From an uncultured Bacteroidales bacterium (GTDB taxonomy: Bacteria; Bacteroidota; Bacteroidia; Bacteroidales; Bacteroidaceae), in assembly GCA_937898885.1 (NCBI GenBank), contig CALDKD010000124.1:1-64000 (forward strand): a DNA stretch of 64,000 bases, written 5' to 3'. Shown here one piece after another: positions 17,386-25,345 of the stretch. The position numbers and the translations under genes are program-made. A model generated the notes under the pieces. That model was given only the letters and a program-made list of their open reading frames with translations. It was not told the origin of the DNA and searched no databases. Position 1 is the stretch's first letter. Every line of letters begins with the position of its first letter.

Positions 17386-18954
17386 TCAGAACTCACTTGT
17401 AAAATGGAACTTGATATTCTTGAAGTCAATCTGTGCCATCTGGAGCACGTATGAGCTGTCAGCCAGGAACACGTCACGACCATCCTTGTCAACTGCCATA
17501 AACTGATACTTGCGTTTCTTGAATGCGTCCAGCTCAGCAGCATCATCGCTCTCTATCCAACAAGCTTTATAAAGGCTTACCGGCTCCCACTTGCACGAAG
17601 CGTTGTACTCATGCTGCAGACGGTACTCGATAACCTCAAACTGAAGCTGGCCTACGGTTCCTATGAGCTTGCGGCCGTTGAACGTATTGGTGAACATCTG
17701 GGCAACGCCCTCGCCCATCAGCTGGTCCAGACCTTTGGCAAGCTGTTTTGACTTCATCGGATCAGCGTTGTCTATATATTTGAACAACTCTGGTGAGAAA
17801 CTTGGAAGCCCCTTGAAATGCAATTGCTCGCCTTCGGTCAAAGTATCGCCTATTTTGAAATTTCCTGTATCCGGAAGGCCGATGATGTCACCCGGCCAGG
17901 CCTCGTCAATAGTACTCTTTCTCTGCGCCATAAACTGAGTAGGCGCAGAAAAGCGAAGTGTCTTGTCAAGGCGGATGTGACGATATGGCTCATTTCTTCT
18001 GAAGCGCCCTGAGCAAACCTTGCAGAATGCCACTGATGAACGATGGTTAGGGTCAATGTTCGCGGTAATTTTGAACACAAATCCTGTAAATCTCTCCTCT
18101 TCCGGACTGACGGTACGTTCCTCGGCCACAACAGGACGCGGCGACGGAGCAATCTCCACAAAGCAGTCAAGAAGCTCGCGCACTCCGAAATTATTCAATG
18201 CTGATCCAAAGAATACGGGTGCCAGCTTGCCCTCCAGATATGCCTGACGGTCAAACGGCTCATATACACCCGAGATAAGCTCAAGGTCTGAACGAAGTTT
18301 TCTGGCGTTGGCATCGCCTATATGAGACTCCAGCTCCGGGCTGTTCACATCAACCTCAACCTTCTCAGTCACAGTCTGCTTGCTTGGAGTATATAAATCA
18401 AGCTTTTCCTCGTAGATGTTATACACGCCTCTGAAGCGGGGGCCTTTCTCAATTGGCCAGCTGAGCGGACGGACCTGAATCTGAAGTTCCTCCTCCAGCT
18501 CATCCAGAAGATCGAACGGATCATTTCCCTCACGGTCAAGCTTGTTCACGAAGACAATCACCGGCGTATTTCTCATACGGCAAACCGTCATCAGTCTGCG
18601 TGTCTGAAGCTCAACGCCCTTGGCACTGTCTATCACAATGATGACGCTGTCAACGGCGGTAAGCGTACGGAACGTATCCTCTGCGAAATCCTGATGGCCA
18701 GGGGTATCCAGTATATTGACCTTATATCCATTGTAATCGAACTCCATGACAGATGTGGTTACAGAGATGCCACGTTGCTTCTCTATATCCATCCAGTCCG
18801 AGGTTGCGGTCTTACGTATTTTATTCGACTTTACTGCTCCAGCCACCTGTATCTGACCTCCGAACAGCAATAATTTCTCAGTAAGCGTGGTCTTTCCGGC
18901 ATCCGGATGAGACACAATCGCAAATGTTCTTCTTCTCTCTATTTCCTCATTCAT
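17386..18954 (-). CDS. prfC: Peptide chain release factor 3
   Basis: Translational GTPase that removes RF1/RF2 from the ribosome after termination. 522 residues. G1 SHPDAGKTTLTE, G2 EKQRGISVTTS, G3 DTPGHQDFAED and G4 NKLD are all intact, in contrast to the altered FusA2 in the same window. The C-terminal RF3 domain is complete. It follows DUF4924 by nine bases and precedes Sua5/YrdC by one base, giving a translation-themed cluster with fmt. Confidence 0.97.
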   Translation of the reverse strand: MNEEIERRRTFAIVSHPDAGKTTLTEKLLLFGGQIQVAGAVKSNKIRKTATSDWMDIEKQRGISVTTSVMEFDYNGYKVNILDTPGHQDFAEDTFRTLTAVDSVIIVIDSAKGVELQTRRLMTVCRMRNTPVIVFVNKLDREGNDPFDLLDELEEELQIQVRPLSWPIEKGPRFRGVYNIYEEKLDLYTPSKQTVTEKVEVDVNSPELESHIGDANARKLRSDLELISGVYEPFDRQAYLEGKLAPVFFGSALNNFGVRELLDCFVEIAPSPRPVVAEERTVSPEEERFTGFVFKITANIDPNHRSSVAFCKVCSGRFRRNEPYRHIRLDKTLRFSAPTQFMAQRKSTIDEAWPGDIIGLPDTGNFKIGDTLTEGEQLHFKGLPSFSPELFKYIDNADPMKSKQLAKGLDQLMGEGVAQMFTNTFNGRKLIGTVGQLQFEVIEYRLQHEYNASCKWEPVSLYKACWIESDDAAELDAFKKRKYQFMAVDKDGRDVFLADSSYVLQMAQIDFKNIKFHFTSEF

Positions 18955-18963
18955 AACTTATCA

Positions 18964-19515
18964 TCACTCCTCGTGATCCAAATCCAGCTCACCATTGAGC
19001 TCCAAAGTGTAATACGCAGCCAGACGTGCCAGCAATGCCGACACACGCGATGCGCCGTCGGCAGTACCGGCAGATATCTCACGTCCCTGAAGGCGAAGCA
19101 TCCACACGCCATACATCATCTCAAAACAGCTCTCCAGCTCACTCTTGTCCAAATCATCAGATTTGGCGCGGTACGATACAATGACCGGAAGAGCGCTGTA
19201 ATAAACCTGTTTGTATTCCTGGCAGCCGTCACTCTCCATAATACGGCCGTGCAGATCGGCAAGCAGTAGCAGAACATTATTGTTTATCTGCAGATGTCCG
19301 TGATTGCGCACCCCTTCCATTGTCATCATATCAATCAGCTCACCATACCATCTGGCTATGGAGACTCTTATTGTCTCATCATCATTACCGGCAGCAGCTA
19401 TGGACACCAGTCGGTCCACGTCAAAATCATTGGCGCGAATCAGGTCCTCAACCTGCCACATATAAAGCAGATACTCCGCAATATTACTCTTTCTTAATTC
19501 GTTAGCTACAAGCAT
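18964..19515 (-). CDS. DUF4924 family protein
   Basis: 183-residue soluble protein beginning MLVANELRKSNIAEYLLYMWQVEDLIRA, the hallmark of DUF4924, a Bacteroidetes-restricted family of unknown function. It is predicted mostly helical, with no signal peptide. It sits between the LysE exporter (six bases upstream) and prfC (nine bases downstream), so it is part of the long minus-strand operon. Nothing in the sequence indicates an enzymatic role. Confidence 0.85.
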   Translation of the reverse strand: MLVANELRKSNIAEYLLYMWQVEDLIRANDFDVDRLVSIAAAGNDDETIRVSIARWYGELIDMMTMEGVRNHGHLQINNNVLLLLADLHGRIMESDGCQEYKQVYYSALPVIVSYRAKSDDLDKSELESCFEMMYGVWMLRLQGREISAGTADGASRVSALLARLAAYYTLELNGELDLDHEE

Positions 19516-19521
19516 ACCTTG

Positions 19522-20181
19522 TTATTTTACAAGCGTAAATATCAACCACACGACAGCGGCTGTTATCAGCACGCCCCCAAGAATCCTGTTAATTACCCAA
19601 ATGCCCCTCAAATCAAAACGATTTCTCAGTTTGTCAATAAGGAAAGTGATGAAGAGCCACCATGACACATCGCCACACGCCACAGAGATATAACCTATGG
19701 CCTTTATCCAGCCACACAACTCACTCAATGCTATATGGAAATACGCAAACAGGGAGATGTATATGACGATTACCATAGGATTGACTATAGCCACCAGAAA
19801 ACCTGAGAAAAAAGCGTATGGCAACGATGGGGTCTTCTCCTGAGGAGTCCGGAGCTTTTTCAACGGATTGTTCCTGACAGTGAATACTCCAAATGCGAGC
19901 AAAAGCGCGCACCCTATAAGGCTGCACACACGCGAGGTCCCTTGATTACTGATTACGTCTAGAAGGAACGACAGGCCTATCGACGAGCAGACAATATAAA
20001 CCAGATCACTCATTGAGATGCCGAGCCCTGTGAGAAGCCCGTACCGACGCCCCTTGTCAAGTGTTCTCTCTATGACAAGTACTCCGGAAGGGCCCGTAGG
20101 CGCTGCAGCCAGGAATCCGACTGCGAGTCCTTTCAGTATTACCGGAGCCACGCTCTGTACACCCGACAGTGATTCAATCAT
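19522..20181 (-). CDS. LysE/RhtB-family amino acid exporter
   Basis: Inner-membrane protein of 219 residues with about six hydrophobic segments. The N-terminal PTGPSGVLVIERTL segment matches the LysE superfamily (usually PGP). Expected to export amino acids or related small metabolites; the substrate is not readable. Preceded by the DUF5723 gene with a 14-base gap and followed by DUF4924. Confidence 0.85.
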   Translation of the reverse strand: MIESLSGVQSVAPVILKGLAVGFLAAAPTGPSGVLVIERTLDKGRRYGLLTGLGISMSDLVYIVCSSIGLSFLLDVISNQGTSRVCSLIGCALLLAFGVFTVRNNPLKKLRTPQEKTPSLPYAFFSGFLVAIVNPMVIVIYISLFAYFHIALSELCGWIKAIGYISVACGDVSWWLFITFLIDKLRNRFDLRGIWVINRILGGVLITAAVVWLIFTLVK

Positions 20182-20195
20182 AAAAATCTATTATA

Positions 20196-21599
20196 TCAGT
20201 CAATTATATCGCCCAATGCGAATTTCAAGCCAAACATCACACTGGCAGAGGAAGCGGAAACCGGAATGCCATCCTTGCTGAGCCTCGCCCTCACGCCATC
20301 ACTGCCAATGAAGAGACTCACGACCTTTGGATGGAAATCAAGAACCCAGCCAAGGTCTGTGCCGAATGTAGAGAAAGCCACATTCAGTGAGGCGTCAAAC
20401 CACCTGGCTGGAGCGATGTTGACAGACGTACGTGATTCAAGGCAACTCAGTAATCCTGTCCTGAAAGTAAGAAGCTCGCCCGCGCTTATCCAATCTACCC
20501 AAGGCAGCCTATACTGCACTCCTAATCTGAATGTCGCAGACGGGCCGCCGTTGTACGACTCAAAATTCTTCTCTGTCAGATTGATCATTGACTTAACGTC
20601 CTCGCCAAGCTGATCAGCCTGTTTGTCAAGATCCTCGTCACCTGAGACATCGTGAAAGCCTTTGAAAACGACCTCATTCTTTCCGTCATTGGCCAATGTC
20701 ACGCCTTTGTTCCAGTTTAAATAACCAAGGTCAGTAATTGCCGCAGACACGCTGAGCCCCTCTACCACATCAGATAAATCATATACGGCGCCAAAATCAA
20801 GAGCCAGTCCGAAGCCGCTGAGTCCTTTGTACCTGTACGAAATGCTATCAAGGTTCGCGGTGCCGTCATCATTTCCGGCTATTTCCAGACCGGACATGCC
20901 AATGTGAGCCTTGGCATCCATCATCAAGCGCCATTCACTGGAATTGATATTGGCATCAATGCGGTTGATGGAAACATCACCGCCTGCCATTCCAAGAAGG
21001 AAATGCACCTTGGCGCCAAGCTTGAGATTGTCCAGAACATTTCTACTATAACCCAAGCCAAGGTCTGCATATGCAAGGGACTTTACTCTGGCATTCCCAG
21101 CCATATAATGACCGTCTGACAATCCGGACTTCATCATTGCGAATAAGCTCTTCGGCACAGAGACATCCTCATAGCTCTTCAGGCTGAGGCCCACGTTACC
21201 ATAGCCTCCAAATGCCCGGAATCCGGCAGAGGCCACATCAATGGCTACGCTGGAACGCAACTTGGATACATCAGGAAGAGCATTCAGGAAAGTAGCCTTG
21301 CTCACATCACCACTCATAAAGGTTGTCAGTTTACCCGGATAACTGGTGGAATTGTAAATGAAGGCTGACGCTCCCACATTGGAGCTCACGCTCATGCCTG
21401 TGCCACCGATTACAGGCAAGGAGAAATATGCGCGTTCCGGCGAGAATGCCGGATTCAGGTCCTGCCTTGTATATGAGCCTGACAGGAAATATGCGCTGCT
21501 CAGACTTTGTGCCGATGAAGTTCCGGCAAGTACCATAACAGTTACAAAGGCAACACATCTAAATCTGTTCATGCTTGTTCTCATACTTTCCACAATCAT
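20196..21599 (-). CDS. DUF5723-like outer-membrane protein
   Basis: 467-residue secreted protein. After a short basic start, a signal peptide ends near AGTSSAQS; the mature part is made of amphipathic, aromatic-rich strands (LGLGYSRNVLDNLKLGAKVHF, FGLALDFGAVYDL, FRLGVQYRL) typical of an outer-membrane beta-barrel and resembling DUF5723. Its start codon overlaps the stop of the upstream lipoprotein gene (ATGA at 21596-21599), so the two are translationally coupled and probably work together at the outer membrane. A second Met five codons later is an alternative start. Function unknown. Confidence 0.75.
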   Translation of the reverse strand: MIVESMRTSMNRFRCVAFVTVMVLAGTSSAQSLSSAYFLSGSYTRQDLNPAFSPERAYFSLPVIGGTGMSVSSNVGASAFIYNSTSYPGKLTTFMSGDVSKATFLNALPDVSKLRSSVAIDVASAGFRAFGGYGNVGLSLKSYEDVSVPKSLFAMMKSGLSDGHYMAGNARVKSLAYADLGLGYSRNVLDNLKLGAKVHFLLGMAGGDVSINRIDANINSSEWRLMMDAKAHIGMSGLEIAGNDDGTANLDSISYRYKGLSGFGLALDFGAVYDLSDVVEGLSVSAAITDLGYLNWNKGVTLANDGKNEVVFKGFHDVSGDEDLDKQADQLGEDVKSMINLTEKNFESYNGGPSATFRLGVQYRLPWVDWISAGELLTFRTGLLSCLESRTSVNIAPARWFDASLNVAFSTFGTDLGWVLDFHPKVVSLFIGSDGVRARLSKDGIPVSASSASVMFGLKFALGDIID

Positions 21600-23416
21600 T
21601 TATCCGACAAATCAAGATTAACGTCACCAAGCCTCAATAAGGCATTCTTTATCTCTATGTATCCGTTACTTCTTAATGAGGTTCCGTTTCCACCCTCACC
21701 TATTATGCGCAACTGGATATTCTCCATAGCAGACAAATTCCCGTTCGCGGTATTTGCCTTTATAGTAACCTTCTGTTTCCTGGGATTGCCTGGAGAGCCT
21801 GCTGCTATCCTGATATCCGAGAAAGAGATAACTGAGGACAAATCCTTTCCATCTATGTCCAGAGGAACCATTGTCATATTCAAATCAACCGGAATAGTAT
21901 TGATGATGTCGGCAGAGAACTCAACAACGGCAGATATCACTTCATCACGTATATCACGGAAATCATCGCCGGCATCCTCAGTTCTGGTATATGAGAGTCT
22001 CAAGTCATCGAACGTGAGAGGAGCCGAAAACTCATACCCTCCAGACACTGTCATTGTCTTGCCAAACTCCACGTAATGAAGCCCGTCAGCCCCTGTGGCG
22101 GAGGTATCGGCCACAGCGTTGAGTGAAATTGAGAGTTTGTCCGGGACAGTAGAGATCAAATCCGGTAATCTGCTTGCCCTCACCTGGATTGTATTTCTGT
22201 CTGACGGACCGGTAACAAGATTATTCCGGACATATACTTTTGTCTGTCTGGTCTCACCAACAGATGCGGCCGGTATTCTGAAGGCCCCGTCATCGGGAGT
22301 GACATCCTGTGCTATTATGTTTCCGTCTGAATCCTTAGAGTCCATAGAGAAGGATACCATCAGAGGCACTGTCACGTCTGAATTCAGATTTACGGCAATC
22401 TCAACCTGCCGCAGACTGAATTTATTCTCCTTTGATGTCAGGAAACTCAGGTCTTCATTAAGTCTCATCTGAAATTCTTTGTTGATCTCAGAGATGGAAG
22501 GGAAAACTTTACCGATAAAATAAGCCGCACGAGTAGGAGTCAAGGATGCGGATATTGATATGGAGGCACCGTTAAAATCAGAAAGCCTCACATTGTAGCC
22601 GGAAGCTGTGACATTACCGCTGTATGACACATTACCTTTCCACGCAATGCTGTTTCCCGCATCTGTTGAGGCACTTCTGAGAGGATTCTCAAAATGCAAA
22701 GCCGATACCCTCAAGCCGTCAATAGTGAATTGTCCGCCTTTCTCAGCCAGTTCGGCGCGTGTGACAAGGCCATTTATACTAAGGGTATTCCCATTCAGAC
22801 TTAATCTGCTGTCATTACCAACCAAAGAGAGCACCAGGTCCTCAGGGAAGACAAAATCAAGATTGTCTATCTCAAGAACAGACACGGATTCAGGAATACC
22901 TTCAAACAAAAGTCCGATCTCAAGTTCTGAGGCAGTCCCGAAACCAAGCTCGCGGACCTCAATAACCGATTCGTCAATAGTGTTGTCAATGTTGAACACG
23001 GCAGACTGTCCGATAGAGGTCTTAAAGGCACAAGCCCCCTTGACAATTACATCCGGAACTGAGAGAGAATCAAATTCAAGAGATTTCCTCTCAAACTGAG
23101 GATTTACAAAAGTAATGTCAAGCGGAGCGACACTAACCTTGGCATCATCGAACACACCACTCTTTTCAATGCCATATATGCTGTCTGAAAGAATCTTGAC
23201 AACAGCGTCAGGATCAGACTTGTCAATGACCATAAGCGAATCCAGCCTGACACGGCCCATATCACCTAAAGGGAAAGAGATAAAGCCGTCAGAAGCCAGC
23301 CGGATATCCATACTGATTTCCCTGGAGAAATCCAAATCATTGTCCCGTGATATGCAAGACGCAAGACACCCGATGGCAAATATCAACACAGGCACTGATA
23401 AGTTCCGCTTCACCAT
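21596..23416 (-). CDS. Large envelope lipoprotein, unknown
   Basis: 606-residue lipoprotein. From ATG 23416 the signal peptide ends in the lipobox LASC (Cys near residue 20). The mature protein is Ser/Asp-rich and beta-rich with repeated stretches of the form I.LSG.V..(A) and phrases such as FVFPEDLVLSL and DFRDIRDEVIS, suggesting several stacked immunoglobulin-like or LEA-like beta units. No catalytic motif. A longer in-frame start at 23515 would add a hydrophobic 33-residue lead and is not used here. It overlaps the DUF5723 gene by four bases; I infer an outer-membrane pair. Confidence 0.7.
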   Translation of the reverse strand: MVKRNLSVPVLIFAIGCLASCISRDNDLDFSREISMDIRLASDGFISFPLGDMGRVRLDSLMVIDKSDPDAVVKILSDSIYGIEKSGVFDDAKVSVAPLDITFVNPQFERKSLEFDSLSVPDVIVKGACAFKTSIGQSAVFNIDNTIDESVIEVRELGFGTASELEIGLLFEGIPESVSVLEIDNLDFVFPEDLVLSLVGNDSRLSLNGNTLSINGLVTRAELAEKGGQFTIDGLRVSALHFENPLRSASTDAGNSIAWKGNVSYSGNVTASGYNVRLSDFNGASISISASLTPTRAAYFIGKVFPSISEINKEFQMRLNEDLSFLTSKENKFSLRQVEIAVNLNSDVTVPLMVSFSMDSKDSDGNIIAQDVTPDDGAFRIPAASVGETRQTKVYVRNNLVTGPSDRNTIQVRASRLPDLISTVPDKLSISLNAVADTSATGADGLHYVEFGKTMTVSGGYEFSAPLTFDDLRLSYTRTEDAGDDFRDIRDEVISAVVEFSADIINTIPVDLNMTMVPLDIDGKDLSSVISFSDIRIAAGSPGNPRKQKVTIKANTANGNLSAMENIQLRIIGEGGNGTSLRSNGYIEIKNALLRLGDVNLDLSDK

Positions 23417-23514
23417 AATTAGGAGAATAATTATAATATTACGATATTGAATTGCGAATATACAACATAATTGGAATATGCCGAAATAAAGCAGGCATTT
23501 ACTTAGCAGGGCCA

Positions 23515-24141
23515 CTATCGGAAAAGCTCTGTCCGGACAAGCACAAACGCATCGTAGATTTTATAATATGCGCGGAAATCGCATGGGGCCATCCCGTCTG
23601 CCAGATAAAGATCCATCATGCCGTCAGGCTGCGGATTGAAGTCACGCACTATCAGCGATTCTCTAAAATCTGCGGCACGCCTGCCTGCCACCTTGTACAC
23701 ACATTCCTTTGCAGACCAACAGAGTGTGGCATAATCCTCACCTTTACAACTGGCATTTTCCTTGCAAAAACGATGGAAGAGTCCCAGGGCTCTTGGAGAG
23801 CGTGTCTCAACGTCAACGCCGAGAGGACACTTGCGGCCCAGATATACGGCTACATATCCATCGGTATGCGAGATGCTCATATATGACCCATCATCCAGAG
23901 ATGGAGTTCCTTCAGCGCTGTAAACAATTTTACAGCAAACAGAGCTGTTATCCAGTTTCAGCATCGTAGCCAGCAAGGCACGTACCGCAGCCTTCTCAAG
24001 CAACCTCTTTCCTGGATGTACGGATTCAAGGTCAATGCACAGGGAAGGACCTGCAATCTCCATCAGCACCTTCACCGGCTCATCCACCTTCCATACTCCC
24101 AAGTTACCGCACGGGGTTGATATGACATCAAATAATGGCAT
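23515..24141 (-). CDS. 4'-phosphopantetheinyl transferase superfamily protein
   Basis: 208 residues. Family signature motifs are present: LGVDVETRS (Mg-binding Asp and Glu) near residue 108 and WSAKECVYK near 140. It should transfer phosphopantetheine from CoA to a carrier protein, most like the Sfp/HetI group rather than AcpS because of its two-domain length. ATG at 24141 gives MPLFDVIS; a start at 24207 would cross the inverted repeat at 24161-24202. No polyketide or peptide synthetase lies nearby, so the target is probably the fatty-acid acyl carrier protein. Preceded by ssb. Confidence 0.87.
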   Translation of the reverse strand: MPLFDVISTPCGNLGVWKVDEPVKVLMEIAGPSLCIDLESVHPGKRLLEKAAVRALLATMLKLDNSSVCCKIVYSAEGTPSLDDGSYMSISHTDGYVAVYLGRKCPLGVDVETRSPRALGLFHRFCKENASCKGEDYATLCWSAKECVYKVAGRRAADFRESLIVRDFNPQPDGMMDLYLADGMAPCDFRAYYKIYDAFVLVRTELFR

Positions 24142-24160
24142 TCGGGTTATTTGTAACGAA

Positions 24161-24202
24161 TTTGGCGGTTGCCAATAGAAAAGCCTAAAAGCAGCCGCCA
24201 AA
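24161..24202. repeat. Inverted repeat between ssb and the phosphopantetheinyl transferase
   Basis: TTTGGCGG..GC (24161-24172) pairs with GC..CCGCCAAA (24191-24202), separated by 18 bases. It sits directly downstream of ssb. There is no T-run on the minus-strand exit side, so it is at best a weak terminator or mRNA-end stabiliser. Confidence 0.5.
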
Positions 24203-24224
24203 AACATTTATTCTACATTCTGAA

Positions 24225-24650
24225 TCAGAAAGGCATTCCCTCTGTGCCGGACGGCACAGGCTCTACGCCATTTTGCGACTGATCTGCCGCAGTCTGAGAA
24301 ACCGGCTTTGCGACATTGCGGGGAGTCAGCATCTCAAAGTTGTCAACATGGACCTCGGTCACATATCGCTTTACGCCATTCTGATCATCGTAAGAATGAG
24401 AGCGAAGGCTTCCCTCCACGTAGAGCTTGTCACCTTTGTGTACGTATTTTTCAATAACTTCGGCCAATTTGCCCCATACTACGACATTGTGCCATTCTGT
24501 TCTCTCCGGCACTTGAGTGCCATTCTGCAATGTGTATGCCCTGTCCGTTGTAGCTAAAGTGAAATTTGCCACACACTGACCATTGTCGCGATAGCGTACA
24601 TCCGGATCACGGCCCACATTGCCAATCAACATAACTTTGTTTAAAGACAT
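24225..24650 (-). CDS. ssb: Single-stranded DNA-binding protein
   Basis: 141 residues. The OB-fold (MSLNKVMLIGNVGRDPDVRY to about residue 105) is followed by a short Gln/Pro-rich linker and an acidic-type tip ending GMPF, the docking tail for replication partners. Full length for Bacteroidales SSB. A TAGTTTTG box lies 31 bases upstream. Confidence 0.97.
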   Translation of the reverse strand: MSLNKVMLIGNVGRDPDVRYRDNGQCVANFTLATTDRAYTLQNGTQVPERTEWHNVVVWGKLAEVIEKYVHKGDKLYVEGSLRSHSYDDQNGVKRYVTEVHVDNFEMLTPRNVAKPVSQTAADQSQNGVEPVPSGTEGMPF

Positions 24651-24680
24651 AATAGTGGTATTAATAAGTGATTACGACCG

Positions 24681-24688
24681 CAAAACTA
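24681..24688 (-). promoter_or_regulatory. Probable -7 element for ssb
   Basis: TAGTTTTG on the minus strand matches TAnnTTTG; the -33 position holds no clear TTTG. Divergent from the HU promoter. Confidence 0.45.
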
Positions 24689-24767
24689 GCATAAAAAAAC
24701 GATCAAGGCTCCACCAGACCAGTTTTTTTTAAAATGTTAAACTCGCAATGCATTTTCATCGTTTTTT

Positions 24768-24799
24768 TTTGCATTATACACTTATTCATATTATATTTG
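24768..24799 (+). promoter_or_regulatory. Promoter of the HU gene
   Basis: TTTG (24768-24771), 20-base spacer, TATATTTG (24792-24799): a perfect Bacteroidetes promoter preceded by a T-run. Predicted leader about 43 bases, A-rich before the ATG. Confidence 0.8.
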
Positions 24800-24846
24800 C
24801 ACCCCGAAATCAAAACTACTAATAAATAACTAAAAAATACAAGATT

Positions 24847-25131
24847 ATGACTAAAGCAGAAGTTGTAAGCGAGATTGCTAAGAGAACTGGTTTGGATAAA
24901 GCCGACACGTTGGCTTGTGTTGAAGGATTTATGGCAGTCATCAAGGAGTCATTGGAGAATGGTGAGGCTGTTTATCTTCGCGGTTTCGGTACTTTCAACA
25001 TCAAGACAAGAGCTGCCAAGGCTGCACGTGACATTCTCAAGAACACAACCATTACTGTTCCAGAGCACAACATCCCGTCATTCAAGCCGGCAAAGACTTT
25101 TGCTATTTCTGTAAGAAAGACAAAGAAGTAA
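24847..25131 (+). CDS. HU-family DNA-binding protein
   Basis: 94-residue nucleoid protein. The N-terminal helical dimerisation part (MTKAEVVSEIAKRTGLDKAD) is followed by the signature LRGFGTFNIKTRAAKAARD and the DNA-binding beta arms. It bends and compacts DNA as a dimer. Codons are strongly biased, consistent with high expression, and the promoter is consensus. It is followed after 34 bases by the 29-residue basic protein on the same transcript. Confidence 0.95.
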   Translation: MTKAEVVSEIAKRTGLDKADTLACVEGFMAVIKESLENGEAVYLRGFGTFNIKTRAAKAARDILKNTTITVPEHNIPSFKPAKTFAISVRKTKK

Positions 25132-25165
25132 TCAACATAATATTTCCAACTAAAGATTTTTAACT

Positions 25166-25255
25166 ATGCCAAGCGGAAAGAAGAAAAAAAGACATAAGAT
25201 GTCTACGCACAAGCGCAAAAAAAGACTGAGAAAGAACAGACATAAGAGCAAATAA
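25166..25255 (+). CDS. 29-residue very basic protein, AURKAIP1/COX24-like
   Basis: ATG (25166) to TAA (25255). Of 29 residues, about 20 are Lys, Arg or His, with the core HKMSTHKRKKRLRKNRHK. This resembles the short AURKAIP1/COX24 (mS38/bS22-like) ribosome-associated family, and near-identical peptides are, from memory, conserved between HU and RNase G genes in Bacteroidales. A ribosomal role is inference. It shares the HU transcript and is followed by a strong terminator. It is easily missed because of its size. Confidence 0.8.
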   Translation: MPSGKKKKRHKMSTHKRKKRLRKNRHKSK

Positions 25256-25277
25256 TCAGTCTGCTTGGAACCGAATC

Positions 25278-25327
25278 AAAAAACAAACTTGCCAGCAATA
25301 CTGGAGAATCAAGTTTGTTTTTTGTTT
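25278..25327 (+). terminator. Terminator after HU and the small basic protein
   Basis: A perfect 14-bp stem, AAAAAACAAACTTG (25278-25291) with CAAGTTTGTTTTTT (25310-25323), encloses a small CCAG/CTGG hairpin and runs into T-rich sequence. It lies only 19 bases before rng, so rng must depend on readthrough or a promoter that I could not identify. Confidence 0.85.
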
Positions 25328-25345
25328 TAATGTAACCACAAGCCT

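Noticed and set aside
23417..23515. Upstream extension of the 606-residue lipoprotein to 23515.
   Set aside because: It would place 33 hydrophobic residues ahead of a complete lipoprotein signal peptide that already starts with an ATG at 23416.
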